Assembly: GCA_001579985.1 (NCBI GenBank)
Contig: LRSR01009470.1
Span: 1 to 30,565 of the forward strand
Direction of reading: 5' to 3'
Source: Hypsibius dujardini
Lineage: Eukaryota; Tardigrada; Eutardigrada; Parachela; Hypsibiidae
Length of the DNA: 30,565 nucleotides
Each line of letters begins with the position of its first letter. The first letter of the stretch is position 1. This document shows positions 1-9,082 of the stretch, piece by piece. Under the pieces are notes generated by a model. It had not been told where the DNA came from and ran no database searches. It saw only the letters and a program-made list of their open reading frames with translations. The position numbers and the translations under genes were made by a program.

Positions 1-1
1 G

Positions 2-475
2 GTCAACGAAACGCGAAGGCCGGTGACTTTGAAAGTCGGGCACAAGTGCCTACTATTCTCACCGATGCGAAAGGCGGACCAGACGGCAAAACTGACTCAC
101 TTTTTCACGGGACCGTACGAGGTACTGGAGCAGACCAGCCCCGTAAATTTCCAAATCTCGTACAACCGTCCCGGATAGAAAAAGAGGACAATTATCAACG
201 TGGCAAGACTGAAGCAGTGGCACGACCGACAAGTTTTGGAACAGGAAGTAGTCGAATCGTCAGACCAAAAGAGCGCGGAAGTTCCACAAAGAACGGTTAT
301 CTTCAAAATTGTGGAAGCCTCGGAAGAAACGGTCGACTCGGACCCACAATCACTAGTTCGAAAAGAATTACTAGCGAGCCTAAAGCCGAAGGAGGTGGCA
401 AAATGTTCTTTTTGCAACAAGCCAGTCACAGGGCCATGCACGAAAGCACCATCATCGGCGGAAAGCCAACAATGA
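2..475 (+). pseudogene. Ty3/gypsy pol 3' end: integrase C-terminal GPY/F module
   Basis: This is the last part of a retroelement polyprotein, entering from the left edge. In frame 2 it shows the typical integrase tail: a KVGHKCLLFSP strand, then LTHFFTGPYEVLE (the GPY/F module), then INVARLKQWHD just before the variable C-terminus. This module follows the catalytic core in Ty3/gypsy integrases and helps bind DNA. A TAG at 176-178 interrupts the frame between the GPY/F motif and the ARLKQWH motif, with no frameshift, so the copy is broken unless the stop is read through. The frame ends at 475 after a small Cys-containing segment (CSFCNKP). The catalytic core lies outside the window. The Env-like frame starts about 70 bp downstream, the usual gag-pol-env order of errantivirus-like elements. 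It is unlike the second integrase in this window (GPW version, about 10.5 kb), so these are two different elements. Confidence 0.8.
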
Positions 476-582
476 AACACGCTAACGAATTGGACGGTAG
501 GTTCTGTGCAGCGCGCCGCCGGGCTGAAGTGGCACAGAACAGTGAATGAACGGAGGAGTATTTCATTCCGGAGGGACGGAAA

Positions 583-3057
583 GTGGCTACAATCAACGAA
601 ATCCAGCCTCCACAGATACCGGCCACTAATACGGCGGTCGCACCAATCGTGGGACTAACACGGGAACGCGAAAACAGCCCGGAGTTTCCAGTACAACAGC
701 CACGCCGAACCACACTTTCTACGACATCTCGAACAACTAACATCAGACCAGCAAGGAAACAACGTCGAGAGGTGGATGTCTCGGAGTCGGGGGAAGAGCA
801 AGTGGAACCGGAACAAGCGGAGGAGTATGCGGTGCGAAAATCAGCGAGGCAAAGGAATCAACCGAAACGGTATGGATTTACAAATTTGATCAGCAAGCTG
901 CCAGTATGGTTAGTGGCAATGTTGATGATGATCATGGTTCCGGAAACCCACGCCATCAAAGCTCAGGGATGTCAGTGTCAGAACAAGAAACTACTCGGAT
1001 CACTGGACCTCAGCAAGTACACCCAGTGCGAGAAGGTAGCAGACAAACCGTCTCCTCGGAAAGTCATCTACGAAGTTTTTGCCATGAAGAAGGCGGCATT
1101 ATTTTTTGCGGCCACTCTGTGCAAGGCGACTGTTCAATCCGTCACAGTCACCAAGTTCTTTTGGGGAAGCACGGACTCGGTTCCTTCAAGCTCTTTCCGA
1201 AACCTGAGCCCTGATGAGTGTCAGAGAATGTATCAATCGCTCAGCTGTTTTTCCAATCAAATGCGCAAAGTGCCAGGAACAAATGCGTTTGCTTTCACGG
1301 AACAGCCCGAAGCAGTCAGCAGCTGGTTAACAACCACCACTAAGACGAAAATTAACTGTTTCGTAGAACCCACGAAACTCTCCCAACTGGAGGAAGGAGG
1401 AGACATCATTGGTATCGCAGGTGCTTTGGGAACAAAGAAAGATGTGGGACACGCCTCGAAGGGCGGAATGACGTTTATCTGGCAAACAGACGCCAGTGAT
1501 CAGAAGAAGCCGTGCGACTACGAATCAATCACGAAAAACGATGGATACCTGTACGATTTAGAAAACAAGCGACTCAGAGTTCGGGACCCGGAGCGACAGG
1601 TGGACTTTATACTGGACGCCCAGCGCGCAGACATGGATTGCAACTTCACGACAAAGGTATATCATGTGCGGGGCGGTTTCAGTGACGTGCTGCTCAGTGT
1701 AACCGTGGTAAACACGACGGTGATCGAGAATGAGCTGTCAGAAGCCCAACGGTACAAACGAAACGTTGAAGAGCGACAAGTGGAGAGACCAAACTTTATT
1801 GAGATACTTTCACCATCGGAATTGGCGGTAGAAGCGGCAAGACGCCAAGCATTCCGAGTCGAAGCGAAGGAGATCCAACCAATGCAAAACAACACGGGGG
1901 CGGGAGGCCCGTCCACGCGACGACGAAGGAACCGGACAACTACTACTTCGATTCCCATTAGCGAAAAACCGCACAGGGACGTAATTTTCGAGTCCCACAA
2001 CGCTACTATTGAGGAAGATACAACAGCGGCAGACGCAACTATCGAACCCGAAGAGGAAGTTACTTCAATCCTGCACGGGAGGTCAAATCTCGCGGACACG
2101 ATACCCGCGGAAATCGCTCAACCGATGACAGAGCGCGCGTCAACGGAAGCAGATTTGCTGCAAAATGAGCAAGAAGAAAACCGAAATTTGCTGGAGCAGG
2201 AGGAGACGAGGCGCAGAGACGACGAAGAAAGAAGGCGGATTCGATTGGCAGACGAGCAGCGTCAACAATCAGTGCCACACGAACAACGTCACCGTGTGAA
2301 CGCAATACTTCAGCAGGAAGCGAACAATTTTGAGCAGCCTAAAATACTACAAAGCCGCAACCACGCAAATCAACTCCGGACGGACGAGCGGACACGGCAG
2401 GAGATCGCACGGAGGAGACAGAGAAGCACAGGACCCGCACCAGTACACAGAACAAACCCGAATTGGGTGCCCCCAGGAGCGTACGTTTTGCAAAAACAAC
2501 CGGAGCCCGTAGACCCACCTACACATAAACGGGTTGTTTCAAATCACACAATGGAATTTCTCGCGCAAATAACGCTCAACGATATTAAAGCCAAATATGC
2601 AAAAACAAGAGAGATTCCAATGGAGCTCATGCTGAGTCATCAACAGTACATTAGCGACCATCAAATCATGATCTCCAATTTGCTAAGCGAAGAGATTCAC
2701 CAACTGGATTGTCAGGCACGACAAAATCGGGCGGCACTAATCAACGTTCTCGCCAAGCAGTCAGGCGTCCGCGCAGCTCAACTAATTGGTTTTGACCAGT
2801 GTCACACTTTGGTCGCACATGGATCAATGGCTCTTATATATCAATGCGAGGCAGTGAACGTTACGGTCGGAGCCAAACGAACAGAGTGCGGAATGGAACC
2901 GACGGTGGGAAACGGGTCTCTAAGTCTGGACGGTTACACTAAAACCCGTAACTTCATTCCATGCATGCATGACGGACATTTTACGCAGACTGGAGAGAAA
3001 ACATTTGAATACGACAGGACTGGAGAGAGGCGCGAGAGACAATTCAATTTCCCATGA
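583..3057 (+). CDS. Retroelement Env-like glycoprotein, main open frame (824 codons)
   Basis: A long open frame placed as env behind pol. There is no AUG before the hydrophobic segment: the frame opens after a TGA at 547-549, position 583 is GTG, and the first ATG is at 919, inside the leader. Residues 1-105 are polar and include RKSARQRNQPKRYGF, which resembles retroelement pol tails. Residues about 106-124 (LPVWLVAMLMM...) look like an internal signal peptide, followed by a Cys-rich ectodomain beginning CQCQ. A furin-type RYKR lies at about 390-393 and a second basic cluster RRRR at about 446-449. Residues about 520-630 are a Glu/Arg/Gln-rich coiled-coil-like insert. The C-terminal third is again Cys-containing and globular-looking. 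Known errantivirus-type Envs are membrane fusion proteins made from spliced RNA; the missing AUG fits that. The C-terminal Cys pattern recalls chuvirus-like glycoproteins, but I am unsure. The frame breaks before the membrane anchor. Confidence 0.65.
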   Translation: MATINEIQPPQIPATNTAVAPIVGLTRERENSPEFPVQQPRRTTLSTTSRTTNIRPARKQRREVDVSESGEEQVEPEQAEEYAVRKSARQRNQPKRYGFTNLISKLPVWLVAMLMMIMVPETHAIKAQGCQCQNKKLLGSLDLSKYTQCEKVADKPSPRKVIYEVFAMKKAALFFAATLCKATVQSVTVTKFFWGSTDSVPSSSFRNLSPDECQRMYQSLSCFSNQMRKVPGTNAFAFTEQPEAVSSWLTTTTKTKINCFVEPTKLSQLEEGGDIIGIAGALGTKKDVGHASKGGMTFIWQTDASDQKKPCDYESITKNDGYLYDLENKRLRVRDPERQVDFILDAQRADMDCNFTTKVYHVRGGFSDVLLSVTVVNTTVIENELSEAQRYKRNVEERQVERPNFIEILSPSELAVEAARRQAFRVEAKEIQPMQNNTGAGGPSTRRRRNRTTTTSIPISEKPHRDVIFESHNATIEEDTTAADATIEPEEEVTSILHGRSNLADTIPAEIAQPMTERASTEADLLQNEQEENRNLLEQEETRRRDDEERRRIRLADEQRQQSVPHEQRHRVNAILQQEANNFEQPKILQSRNHANQLRTDERTRQEIARRRQRSTGPAPVHRTNPNWVPPGAYVLQKQPEPVDPPTHKRVVSNHTMEFLAQITLNDIKAKYAKTREIPMELMLSHQQYISDHQIMISNLLSEEIHQLDCQARQNRAALINVLAKQSGVRAAQLIGFDQCHTLVAHGSMALIYQCEAVNVTVGAKRTECGMEPTVGNGSLSLDGYTKTRNFIPCMHDGHFTQTGEKTFEYDRTGERRERQFNFP

Positions 3058-3429
3058 TCATCTAGTAGCCGCGTTTGACATCACGGAAGATCGAACGGCG
3101 GAAGGGATAGACAACTTCCATGAGAAAAGCTAGATTTGTTTGGAGAATTGTCGGCCGTCATGCAGACGTCGGGTCAACCTTCCTTGACTGAGGCTCTACG
3201 GGGAAGCAATAAGGACGTGGCTCAAAAGAACAACGTACCGGACGTTATCGGGGGAATAGAAGAAGTATTCACTGGATGGAGAACATTTTTCATTTCAATC
3301 TTATTTTTTGTGGGTTGCGCGTTGAGCATTTTCATTACATGTAAAATCTGTGGACGATACTGGCGGCCATCTGTCCGAAGCGTCGCAAACCAAACAAAGG
3401 AGAGGAGATACTGCCCTTCAGGGATCTAA
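3053..3429 (+). pseudogene. 3' end of Env-like gene with membrane anchor, out of frame
   Basis: The Env frame (frame 1) stops at 3055-3057. Coding-looking sequence continues in frame 2 from about 3053 to a TAG at 3131-3133, then returns to frame 1 and stays open to 3429. Two compensating small indels, near 3050 and 3128, explain this. The last part contains a hydrophobic stretch (FFISILFFVGCALSIFIT, about 3289-3342) followed by Cys and basic residues, which is what a single-pass anchor and the start of a cytoplasmic tail look like. The anchor and ectodomain are therefore not made as one protein from this copy. The assignment rests on position and on the anchor, not on family similarity. Confidence 0.55.
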
Positions 3430-3746
3430 TAAGCGGATGGTTCGACCGACTCAGGAACAAAAGACAGTCAAACCAGCGGATAAACCGGTTAAAATTGTTA
3501 CATAACAAAACGGTGGTGACAAGCCAGCAATTACGGAGAATACCACGCCCCCTGGAAGTCCTAAAGCACTTCGAGACATTGGGACAGCTATATATATTCG
3601 CTTTGTTCGAGCAGATGTGCTCATTCGAATTTCACCGCGAACCAGCTGAAGTTCTTCCCCTTTGCATGGAATATTACTTTTCTTCCTGGCCTTTTCAAAT
3701 TATTCCCGATTTCCACTGCAACTACTCCCCTTCTCCCGAAAGTTAG
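3408..3746 (+). pseudogene. Possible shifted continuation of the Env cytoplasmic tail
   Basis: From about 3408 a third frame (frame 3) is open to 3746. It reads basic and polar (RDLISGWFDRLRNKRQ) and then more hydrophobic (MCSFEFHREPAEVLPLCMEYYF). It directly overlaps the end of the anchor-bearing frame, so a third small indel near 3405-3415 could join them. It could equally be chance open sequence; there is no domain I recognise. Confidence 0.25.
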
Positions 3747-3794
3747 TCCTGACCTGAATAGACTGTCGAGCAACGCTGCATGTTTTGAAGAAAG

Positions 3795-4127
3795 ATGAAA
3801 GCACCAAAATCACCGTTTCACTGGACTTCGAAGAAGTTCTGGACGCGATACGCGCGCAATTCATGTGGGAACTCAAACTCACGTCGCGAAGGGAACTCAA
3901 CATTAACAGCAGCGGTCACGGTGTTTTTGTTCGCAACGTCGATACAAGGGATTTGCGCCAGGATGGAAAATGGGCGATTTATCCTTCGCGACGAGGATCT
4001 AGCAGTAACAGTCAGTAGGAGTCGGGTGGTGGAGTTTCGGACTCTCGGAGGGATTACACAAACTCGGACAACGCCAGAATTGGACATACTCAACGTCCGA
4101 CGGGTAACGAAACAACCTCAAACATAA
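3795..4127 (+). pseudogene. Unrecognised short frame with a possible signal peptide
   Basis: A 110-codon frame with ATG at 3795. It has a basic start and then a hydrophobic stretch (LTAAVTVFLFATSIQGICA) that resembles a signal peptide, followed by a polar region starting RMENGRFILRDEDLAV. It lies between the Env-like gene and another unknown frame. After 4127 coding-looking fragments continue in other frames (around 4200-4380), so the copy looks decayed. An overlapping frame at 3785-4018 is also open and I cannot exclude it. No family is recognised. It may be an accessory gene of the retroelement or a remnant of another insertion. Confidence 0.25.
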
Positions 4128-4289
4128 CCATCAACTCAAACACACATGGGAACAATTCCTGGGAGGTTTACGCTCGCGAATAATCAGGAAAGCTTGACAA
4201 AGCGTCCAGTGATATCAGGACTTGAACCGACTTCATAAAGTTCAGGGGACGCACTGTGGACCTTCTCAAACTCGGAGCGGTTTCGCTCA

Positions 4290-4883
4290 ATGATGAAGGA
4301 CACACGAAACAAACCAGCTTTGGAACGCGCTTTACAAAACTATCGACCATTCAATACTGGAAACACACGACCGAACAGACCGGAACGTTTTGAAATACAA
4401 CAAGAGACAACCACTACGACTGTAATTTCCCCCGGAATTATGGATAAGCAGAGGATGCCATACTCTTTTTAGGAAATGCATCTCTTACGACGCCCATCAC
4501 CGAACGCAGTTTTTGACGGTGTATTTATCGTTGCGCGAAACCTAATCAAGAAGACGTACCAGAACTATTGCTCAACGCCAGCTTTAGTCAACGGTCCTAT
4601 CCTGATGCTTAAGTGCATCGAATATTATCTGATGGCTGACCCCAGCAGTATCGCAAAGCTAGACGAATTTGGCCTCTCCCTAGATGTACACCAGCGTTTT
4701 CACTCACCGGAATTCCCACAACCGTCAGTGACCGACTTCGAGATGGACATAGCCTTCAGAAGACGGCATGCACAAACGGTGGCTGAACGGAACACGATGA
4801 CGGCGTCACCGGGGGACCTTGCGGAATACGACATCGAGGAGGAGACTAGTGCGGCTCCGGAAATTGCAGAAAGCGTCCGCTAG
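4290..4883 (+). pseudogene. Unrecognised frame of about 197 codons with one internal TAG
   Basis: One continuous reading frame runs from an ATG at 4290 to a TAG at 4881-4883, interrupted only by a TAG at 4470-4472. The first part is polar (LERALQNYRPFNTGN). The second, after the stop, begins MHLLRRPSPNAVFDGVFIV and has a normal mixed composition with a possible helix-rich middle (LMLKCIEYYLMADPSS) and an acidic end. Composition and length suggest a real decayed gene rather than a chance frame. It sits downstream of the Env-like gene in the same orientation. No domain is recognised. Confidence 0.3.
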
Positions 4884-5510
4884 CATGAATTTACCATTAG
4901 AGACAATATCAGTTAGCCGTATCTACTCGATGATTATTTAACAAAATAGCCGCATCTTACCCGACTCTATACGTCGGCGAGGGAGGAGAGGCCGACACCC
5001 AGAGCCTTGAAGAACTAATCGACTAATCCAGAAAGGACCACAGAGGTTGCCGATCATCACCCTGCGATGGAGCTGTATCCATCAGCAGTTGGAGGACAGT
5101 CACTTGCACAGAGACTAGAGGATGTTCAATCGCACGTAGTTAATGACGCCCATCCACCGCACCTCTGTCGAACCGGAGTGACTCGGGTTATAGGTTTCTC
5201 ATGGACGCGTTCACTACAGGGATCTAGCAACATAGTCTACAGCACACGGATGAGCGAGCAACATATGGAAATCGACGTCAAAAAAAAAAAGAAAAAAAAA
5301 GTCCTGACGGCGAAATAAACTGCAGAACGGAACGGATTTACACATGTTCGACACAAGCGCTTTTATATGGCACGAGCCCGGAAGTACTCAGTGATGAGCT
5401 CACGCCGACAGCGTTTGAATGAACTCAAATGGACACAACATCGGAGTTGGTGCGTTTCGTCAATTTCAAGTGGAACATATATGTGAAGTCCCAACAGAGA
5501 GCCGCAGACG
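4884..5510. other. No gene seen; contains an oligo-A tract
   Basis: No convincing coding frame. There is an A-rich tract at 5280-5300 (A11, one G, A9). A short frame at 5067-5318 runs into this tract and is probably not real. The stretch could be the 3' untranslated part and LTR of the first retroelement, but the 5' LTR is outside the window and I could not confirm it. Confidence 0.4.
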
Positions 5511-5665
5511 GAAATGGGGTCATCAACTGAAGGTTTACGTCTGCCGCGGTCGCACATAGAAGGCGGCACACTACGGACAGAGAGGCGCATACGAGACAGA
5601 AATGAGGTCACCGAATGAAGCTTAGCTTCTGTCACGGTCGTATTTAAAAGGCGGCACACTGGTGT
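5511..5665 (+). repeat. Imperfect direct repeat, period 88 bp
   Basis: Two diverged units start at 5511 (GAAATGGGGTCA) and about 5599 (GAAATGAGGTCA). They share the inner blocks CGGTCG and AAGGCGGCACACT in the same order and spacing. The second unit carries TATTTAAAAG where the first has CATAGAAGG, so only the second has a TATA-like element. Enhancer-like repeats just upstream of a promoter are common in LTR U3 regions; that role is an inference here. Confidence 0.55.
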
Positions 5666-5677
5666 TGGACCGTCAGT
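5641..5677 (+). promoter_or_regulatory. Candidate core promoter (TATA-like plus TCAGT initiator)
   Basis: TATTTAAAAG at 5641-5650 lies about 25-34 bp upstream of TCAGT at 5673-5677, whose A would be +1. That spacing is typical of arthropod TATA/Inr promoters. A further TATAAAA occurs at 5697-5703. The next in-frame ATG is at 5788. No upstream gene in this orientation needs it, so it may be the promoter of an LTR. Confidence 0.4.
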
Positions 5678-5787
5678 ATCACCAGTATATCATCAGTATA
5701 AAACCCATCAGTCGTCTATATTACAATTGTTACCACGCTACTCACAATCTAAGATTTTTTTTTCGCTTACACCACACGCCGTTAAAA

Positions 5788-6371
5788 ATGAGCGGCACTA
5801 GAAACATACTGCGGCAGCGAGGAATCTCGCATCACCAGTTCCGGTGGGGGACAACATTACCATGATCCAGACCGGTCTGAGCCCGGCGGGGTTGCCTTCC
5901 CAGCAGCAATGGGTAAGCGATCGGAATTTCAGTTTAAATGATCCTACGGGGGATCGACACGACAACGTCATGGCGGCGGAGATTATCAACCCGCGACCGT
6001 TAGTAGCACCGGAGGGGAACAACGCCGCGGTGAATCCTTCATGGAACTCCACGATTCTGTTCCCGGGAACGTTAATCTCGGAGGGAAAAGTGGCGAGATT
6101 CCGACGCAAAGTTCGGCGTCTTTTACCGCCCGGATTCACTATGAGCGACGACGCATTTGACGTATTATACCAGGCAACGCGAGCCGCGTTTAGTAGTTTG
6201 GTGGGCCCGGTGGACAGCGCGACCTTTCAGATGATTGTCGGGCCGCGTGCAGGTGCACCGACAACCACACAAACCGACGTTCAGGAACCGCTCAATTTTA
6301 CCGTTGGGGGGCCTTATCGGGTTCCGACGCGCCGCCCCTGCAAAAACTCGGCGCCTCGGAAAAAGTTGTAG
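5788..6371 (+). pseudogene. Unrecognised gene behind the candidate promoter, one frameshift
   Basis: An ATG at 5788 in AAAAATGAGC context opens a frame (MSGTRNILRQRG...) that ends at 5865. Overlapping it, frame 3 is open from about 5844 to a TAG at 6369-6371 and continues naturally, so a single indel near 5840 is likely. The product would be about 190 residues, with a basic start, a middle rich in Pro and Asn, and a stretch reading FRRKVRRLLPPGFTMSDDAF. It may be a small gag-like protein, because it follows an LTR-like promoter, but no zinc knuckle or capsid signature is seen. Confidence 0.35.
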
Positions 6372-6729
6372 CAAACTACCACGCGCGGTCGGTGTTTTTC
6401 CGGTGGAGGGCAGTTGTTGGACACGCCCAACAAGTCCCCATATCCAATCAAGATCGTTCTTTAACTCACGTGTAACTTTGTCCACTCTATTAACCCTATT
6501 CTGATGTATGTGCCATTTACCTTCATTTCTATAGTTAAAACTTTACTATATAATAATGTGTTTCATTATTTCTACAATCAGTTCTACTTCTTCTTTCCTT
6601 TCTTCCAGTTTATTTCTCTAACGGTCTTTATTATCAGTTTAATAAACTTGTTAACTATCCAACTGACGGTTGGTAGACCTAACATAGCCTATCAACCACA
6701 TTAAGCAGTTTAATAACCATCAGCCATGG
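6372..6729. other. AT-rich stretch without a gene
   Basis: T- and A-rich sequence; the only frame (6504-6704) is low-complexity Phe/Ile/Leu and not convincing. It contains AATAAA at 6641-6646 and lies directly before the gag frame at 6730, so it could be part of the leader or LTR of the second retroelement. No matching copy was found at the 3' side of that element, so LTR boundaries cannot be given. Confidence 0.35.
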
Positions 6730-7908
6730 ATGGATTGGTTCTGTAGACTGGCTTCGCGCTTGACTCGACGATCGCTGTTTATAAACAATGTCAAGAATGT
6801 CATCCGTTTTTTGATTTCGATCAATCACCAACTGTCTTTGAACCGATCCGACGGTTCGTTAACAATGACTTGGACCCAATCAGGAGTCCAGCACCGGTTA
6901 TCAACAGCAGAGTCACCCGATCAAAAGGGCAACACTTGCCCTCGGTTGCCAAACAAACGAGACAACACTCTGCAAACAAAAAACAACAGCGCCGGCAACG
7001 ACAACCAGCGACCCGACGACAGAGCAACGAACAAAAAATGTCGCAGGGAGGAGGGGGAAAAGAAGAGGACGCACCAAAGGACGACGAACGAGGCAGAGAG
7101 GACAACAACCGCGAAGGAAGGGTTAACGCAGGCCAGAACGACAAGCGTTCATACCAGCGAGCGAGTCAAGGATCACGAAAGCGTCGTTGATGAGAATGAG
7201 GACGATACCGTCAACATGACGATGCATGACTTGACGACCCTCTTCAAGGCCGTACAGGTCAAAAACTAGAAAACCGTCAGTCTTCGGGATCTACCGAAAT
7301 TCTTTGCGGTGTTACACGAAGACGCCAATGACTTCATCTGGCGCTTCGAGCGCTGCGGTTACCTCCACAAATGGTCAAACGATGACTACATCCGTCATAT
7401 GTATCTGGCTGTTGATGGCGACGCCATCCACTGGCATGATAATCACAAACACATCACCAATTGGGACTTTCTGAAATAACTCTTTCTTCGAATCTTCGGT
7501 AAAAGCCGAATCGATTACTATTTCCTCGGAGCCGGCGTAATGCAAGCCGAGGATAATCTGTTCAAATACGTCAACGACCGACTACGGTTCATCGATGAGA
7601 CGAACCCTCATGCTACGGAAGAGGAGAAAGCGATCCATCTTTTCGAAGGTTTCCCACCGCATCTAAAGTCGGAGTTCGTAACCGATATGCCCAACACAAT
7701 CATCGCCGTGAAAAAAACTAATCTGGAACTGCAGGTCGCCGACCTTAATAATCAACTGACCGCCTTCCTCAAACAGCAGGCGGAACAACAAAAACTTCAG
7801 GCTAATGAACCCCGTCGGCAACCACCGAACAACCAGTGGGTTCCGGATGGCCGCCCAATCTGCCGGTCCTGCGGGAAGGTGGGACACTTCTCCGTTTGAT
7901 GCTTCAGC
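6730..7908 (+). pseudogene. Ty3/gypsy gag (capsid and zinc knuckle), broken by three stops
   Basis: One continuous frame (frame 1) from ATG 6730, with stops at 7267 (TAG), 7477 (TAA) and 7897 (TGA) but no frameshift. The first 180 residues are basic and Arg/Glu-rich. Past the first stop, a retrotransposon capsid signature is clear: EDANDFIWRFERCGY, then W and DGDAIHWHDN, then a helical region ending in a coiled coil (KKTNLELQVADLNNQL). It ends in a CCHC zinc knuckle, CRSCGKVGHFSV then stop then Cys. The TGA at 7897-7899 sits exactly before the fourth ligand. Gag assembles the particle and binds RNA; this copy cannot make a full-length protein. It is followed by protease, RNase H and integrase pieces in the expected order. 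Confidence 0.85.
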
Positions 7909-8293
7909 TCCGGCCGCGGTGCAAGCCGCGGGGAGGAAGAGGAGGGTATCAAAACGTAAACCCCAACCGTCAAGAGTGGTCCCAACGGCAACCAGCTAAG
8001 GACCACCACCTCCACAATTTGCTCCTCCGTAACTGACATCGCAGCAGCAGCCGGCGATGTCAAACCAGTCGCCGTGTCATTCGTCACAATACCAACCACC
8101 GATTGCTCCATGCCAGTCCCAACAGATGTTCCCTCAGCTGGAGCAGTCGGCAACGATGAATGCCGTTCAAGCAGGCTCCTCATTTCCGGCCCTACCTCCG
8201 ACCGAGACCGCCACCTTCTACGCCAGTCCCCAACAGGTCGAACAACAGCAGCTGGAGTTTGGTCAGTGCCAACAGCCGAACAATTTTAACTGA
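7909..8293 (+). pseudogene. Pro/Gln-rich tail after the gag zinc knuckle
   Basis: Behind the zinc knuckle the best frame moves to frame 2. It reads QFAPP, a TAA at 8033-8036, then QQQPAMSNQSPCHSSQYQPP and more Gln/Pro-rich sequence to the stop at 8291-8293. Such low-complexity linkers between nucleocapsid and protease occur in many gypsy-type elements. Competing frames are open here because the DNA is repetitive CAG/CCG-like, so the assignment is weak. Confidence 0.4.
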
Positions 8294-8371
8294 GTTCGTC
8301 GGCGGGTGTACGAGCTCAAATGACGGACGACCTCTGCTTTTGAGAGGCCCGCGTTTTGAGCTGTTGGAAAA

Positions 8372-8458
8372 ATATTAATAACTACGTTGCGAAAACTAAT
8401 TGATACCGGCTCCGGAATAATTTTAGTTAATTCGGAGTTCGCCAAAAATTTAACTTGA
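8372..8458 (+). pseudogene. Retroelement aspartic protease, active-site fragment
   Basis: Frame 2 reads ILITTLRKLIDTGSGIILVN, with the catalytic D-T-G-S at 8402-8413, followed by SEFAKNLT and a stop. The hydrophobic strand before DTGS and the small residues after it match retropepsins, which cut the Gag-Pol polyprotein. The rest of the fold, including the flap, is not recognisable downstream, so this is a fragment. Confidence 0.75.
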
Positions 8459-9082
8459 ATATCTACCCCTGAAAAAGTCCGACGGTTCATACCGTATTTG
8501 TCGAACGGATGGCAATTCCGTTTGCTTGTCAAATTGAAATCGATTTTCTAGGGTTTAGATTAGTTTAGACTGGACCCTGTGGAGTAATTGCAGGTTTTCC
8601 CTTCGATTTGTTGTTAGGGACCTTTTGTTTAAAAAACACCCCATTTCTGATCGACTTTAAAGATTTGACAATTTCAAACCCCGAAACCTCGTCCCTGCAA
8701 TCTATTCCCCTTCAATTTTTGAAATCATTTTATCAAATATTTATTCAAAAAAAGTCCTGTAGTTTCCGAAGCCACCGTTTCGGTCGCCTCGGAAAGGTTG
8801 GCGATGGACTCCGGCCGGGTCCTCGCTTGTCCCACGTTTCGATCACCACTACCCCGACTCCGGGAGGAAGAGCTCGCTACACTGGAGGAGGAGGTACATG
8901 CTGCGGAGACTACACGACTGCCTTGTCGATTCTACGATAATCAACTATTAATTAATTAAATACTATAAAAAAATACGATAATTAATCCAAACTTCCACGA
9001 CGGTGACGGAAATCCGGAGGGAGTAACAACGGCGAAGCCGTGATCGATGACTCCGCATTGGCAGGAGTAGGTCATGTCACCA
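8459..9082 (+). other. Decayed pol stretch; reverse-transcriptase fingers and palm not recognisable
   Basis: By position this should hold most of the reverse transcriptase. All frames are rich in stops, and the YxDD active site is not seen in a convincing setting. An IDD at about 9043-9051 is in a different frame from the downstream thumb and may be chance. An AT-rich island lies at 8935-8990. Either a large deletion plus insertion or heavy decay is the reason. Confidence 0.4.

Noticed and set aside
1662-2305. Long minus-strand frames opposite the Env-like gene
   Set aside because: They are shadows of the coding strand with odd Ser/Val/Ala composition and no motifs.
6504-6704. 66-codon hydrophobic frame
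   Set aside because: Low-complexity Phe/Ile translation of T-rich DNA; no start context or family.
9040-9060. IDD triplet as the reverse-transcriptase active site
   Set aside because: It is in a different frame from the thumb motif only 30 bp later, and the usual spacing is about 60 residues or more; probably chance.
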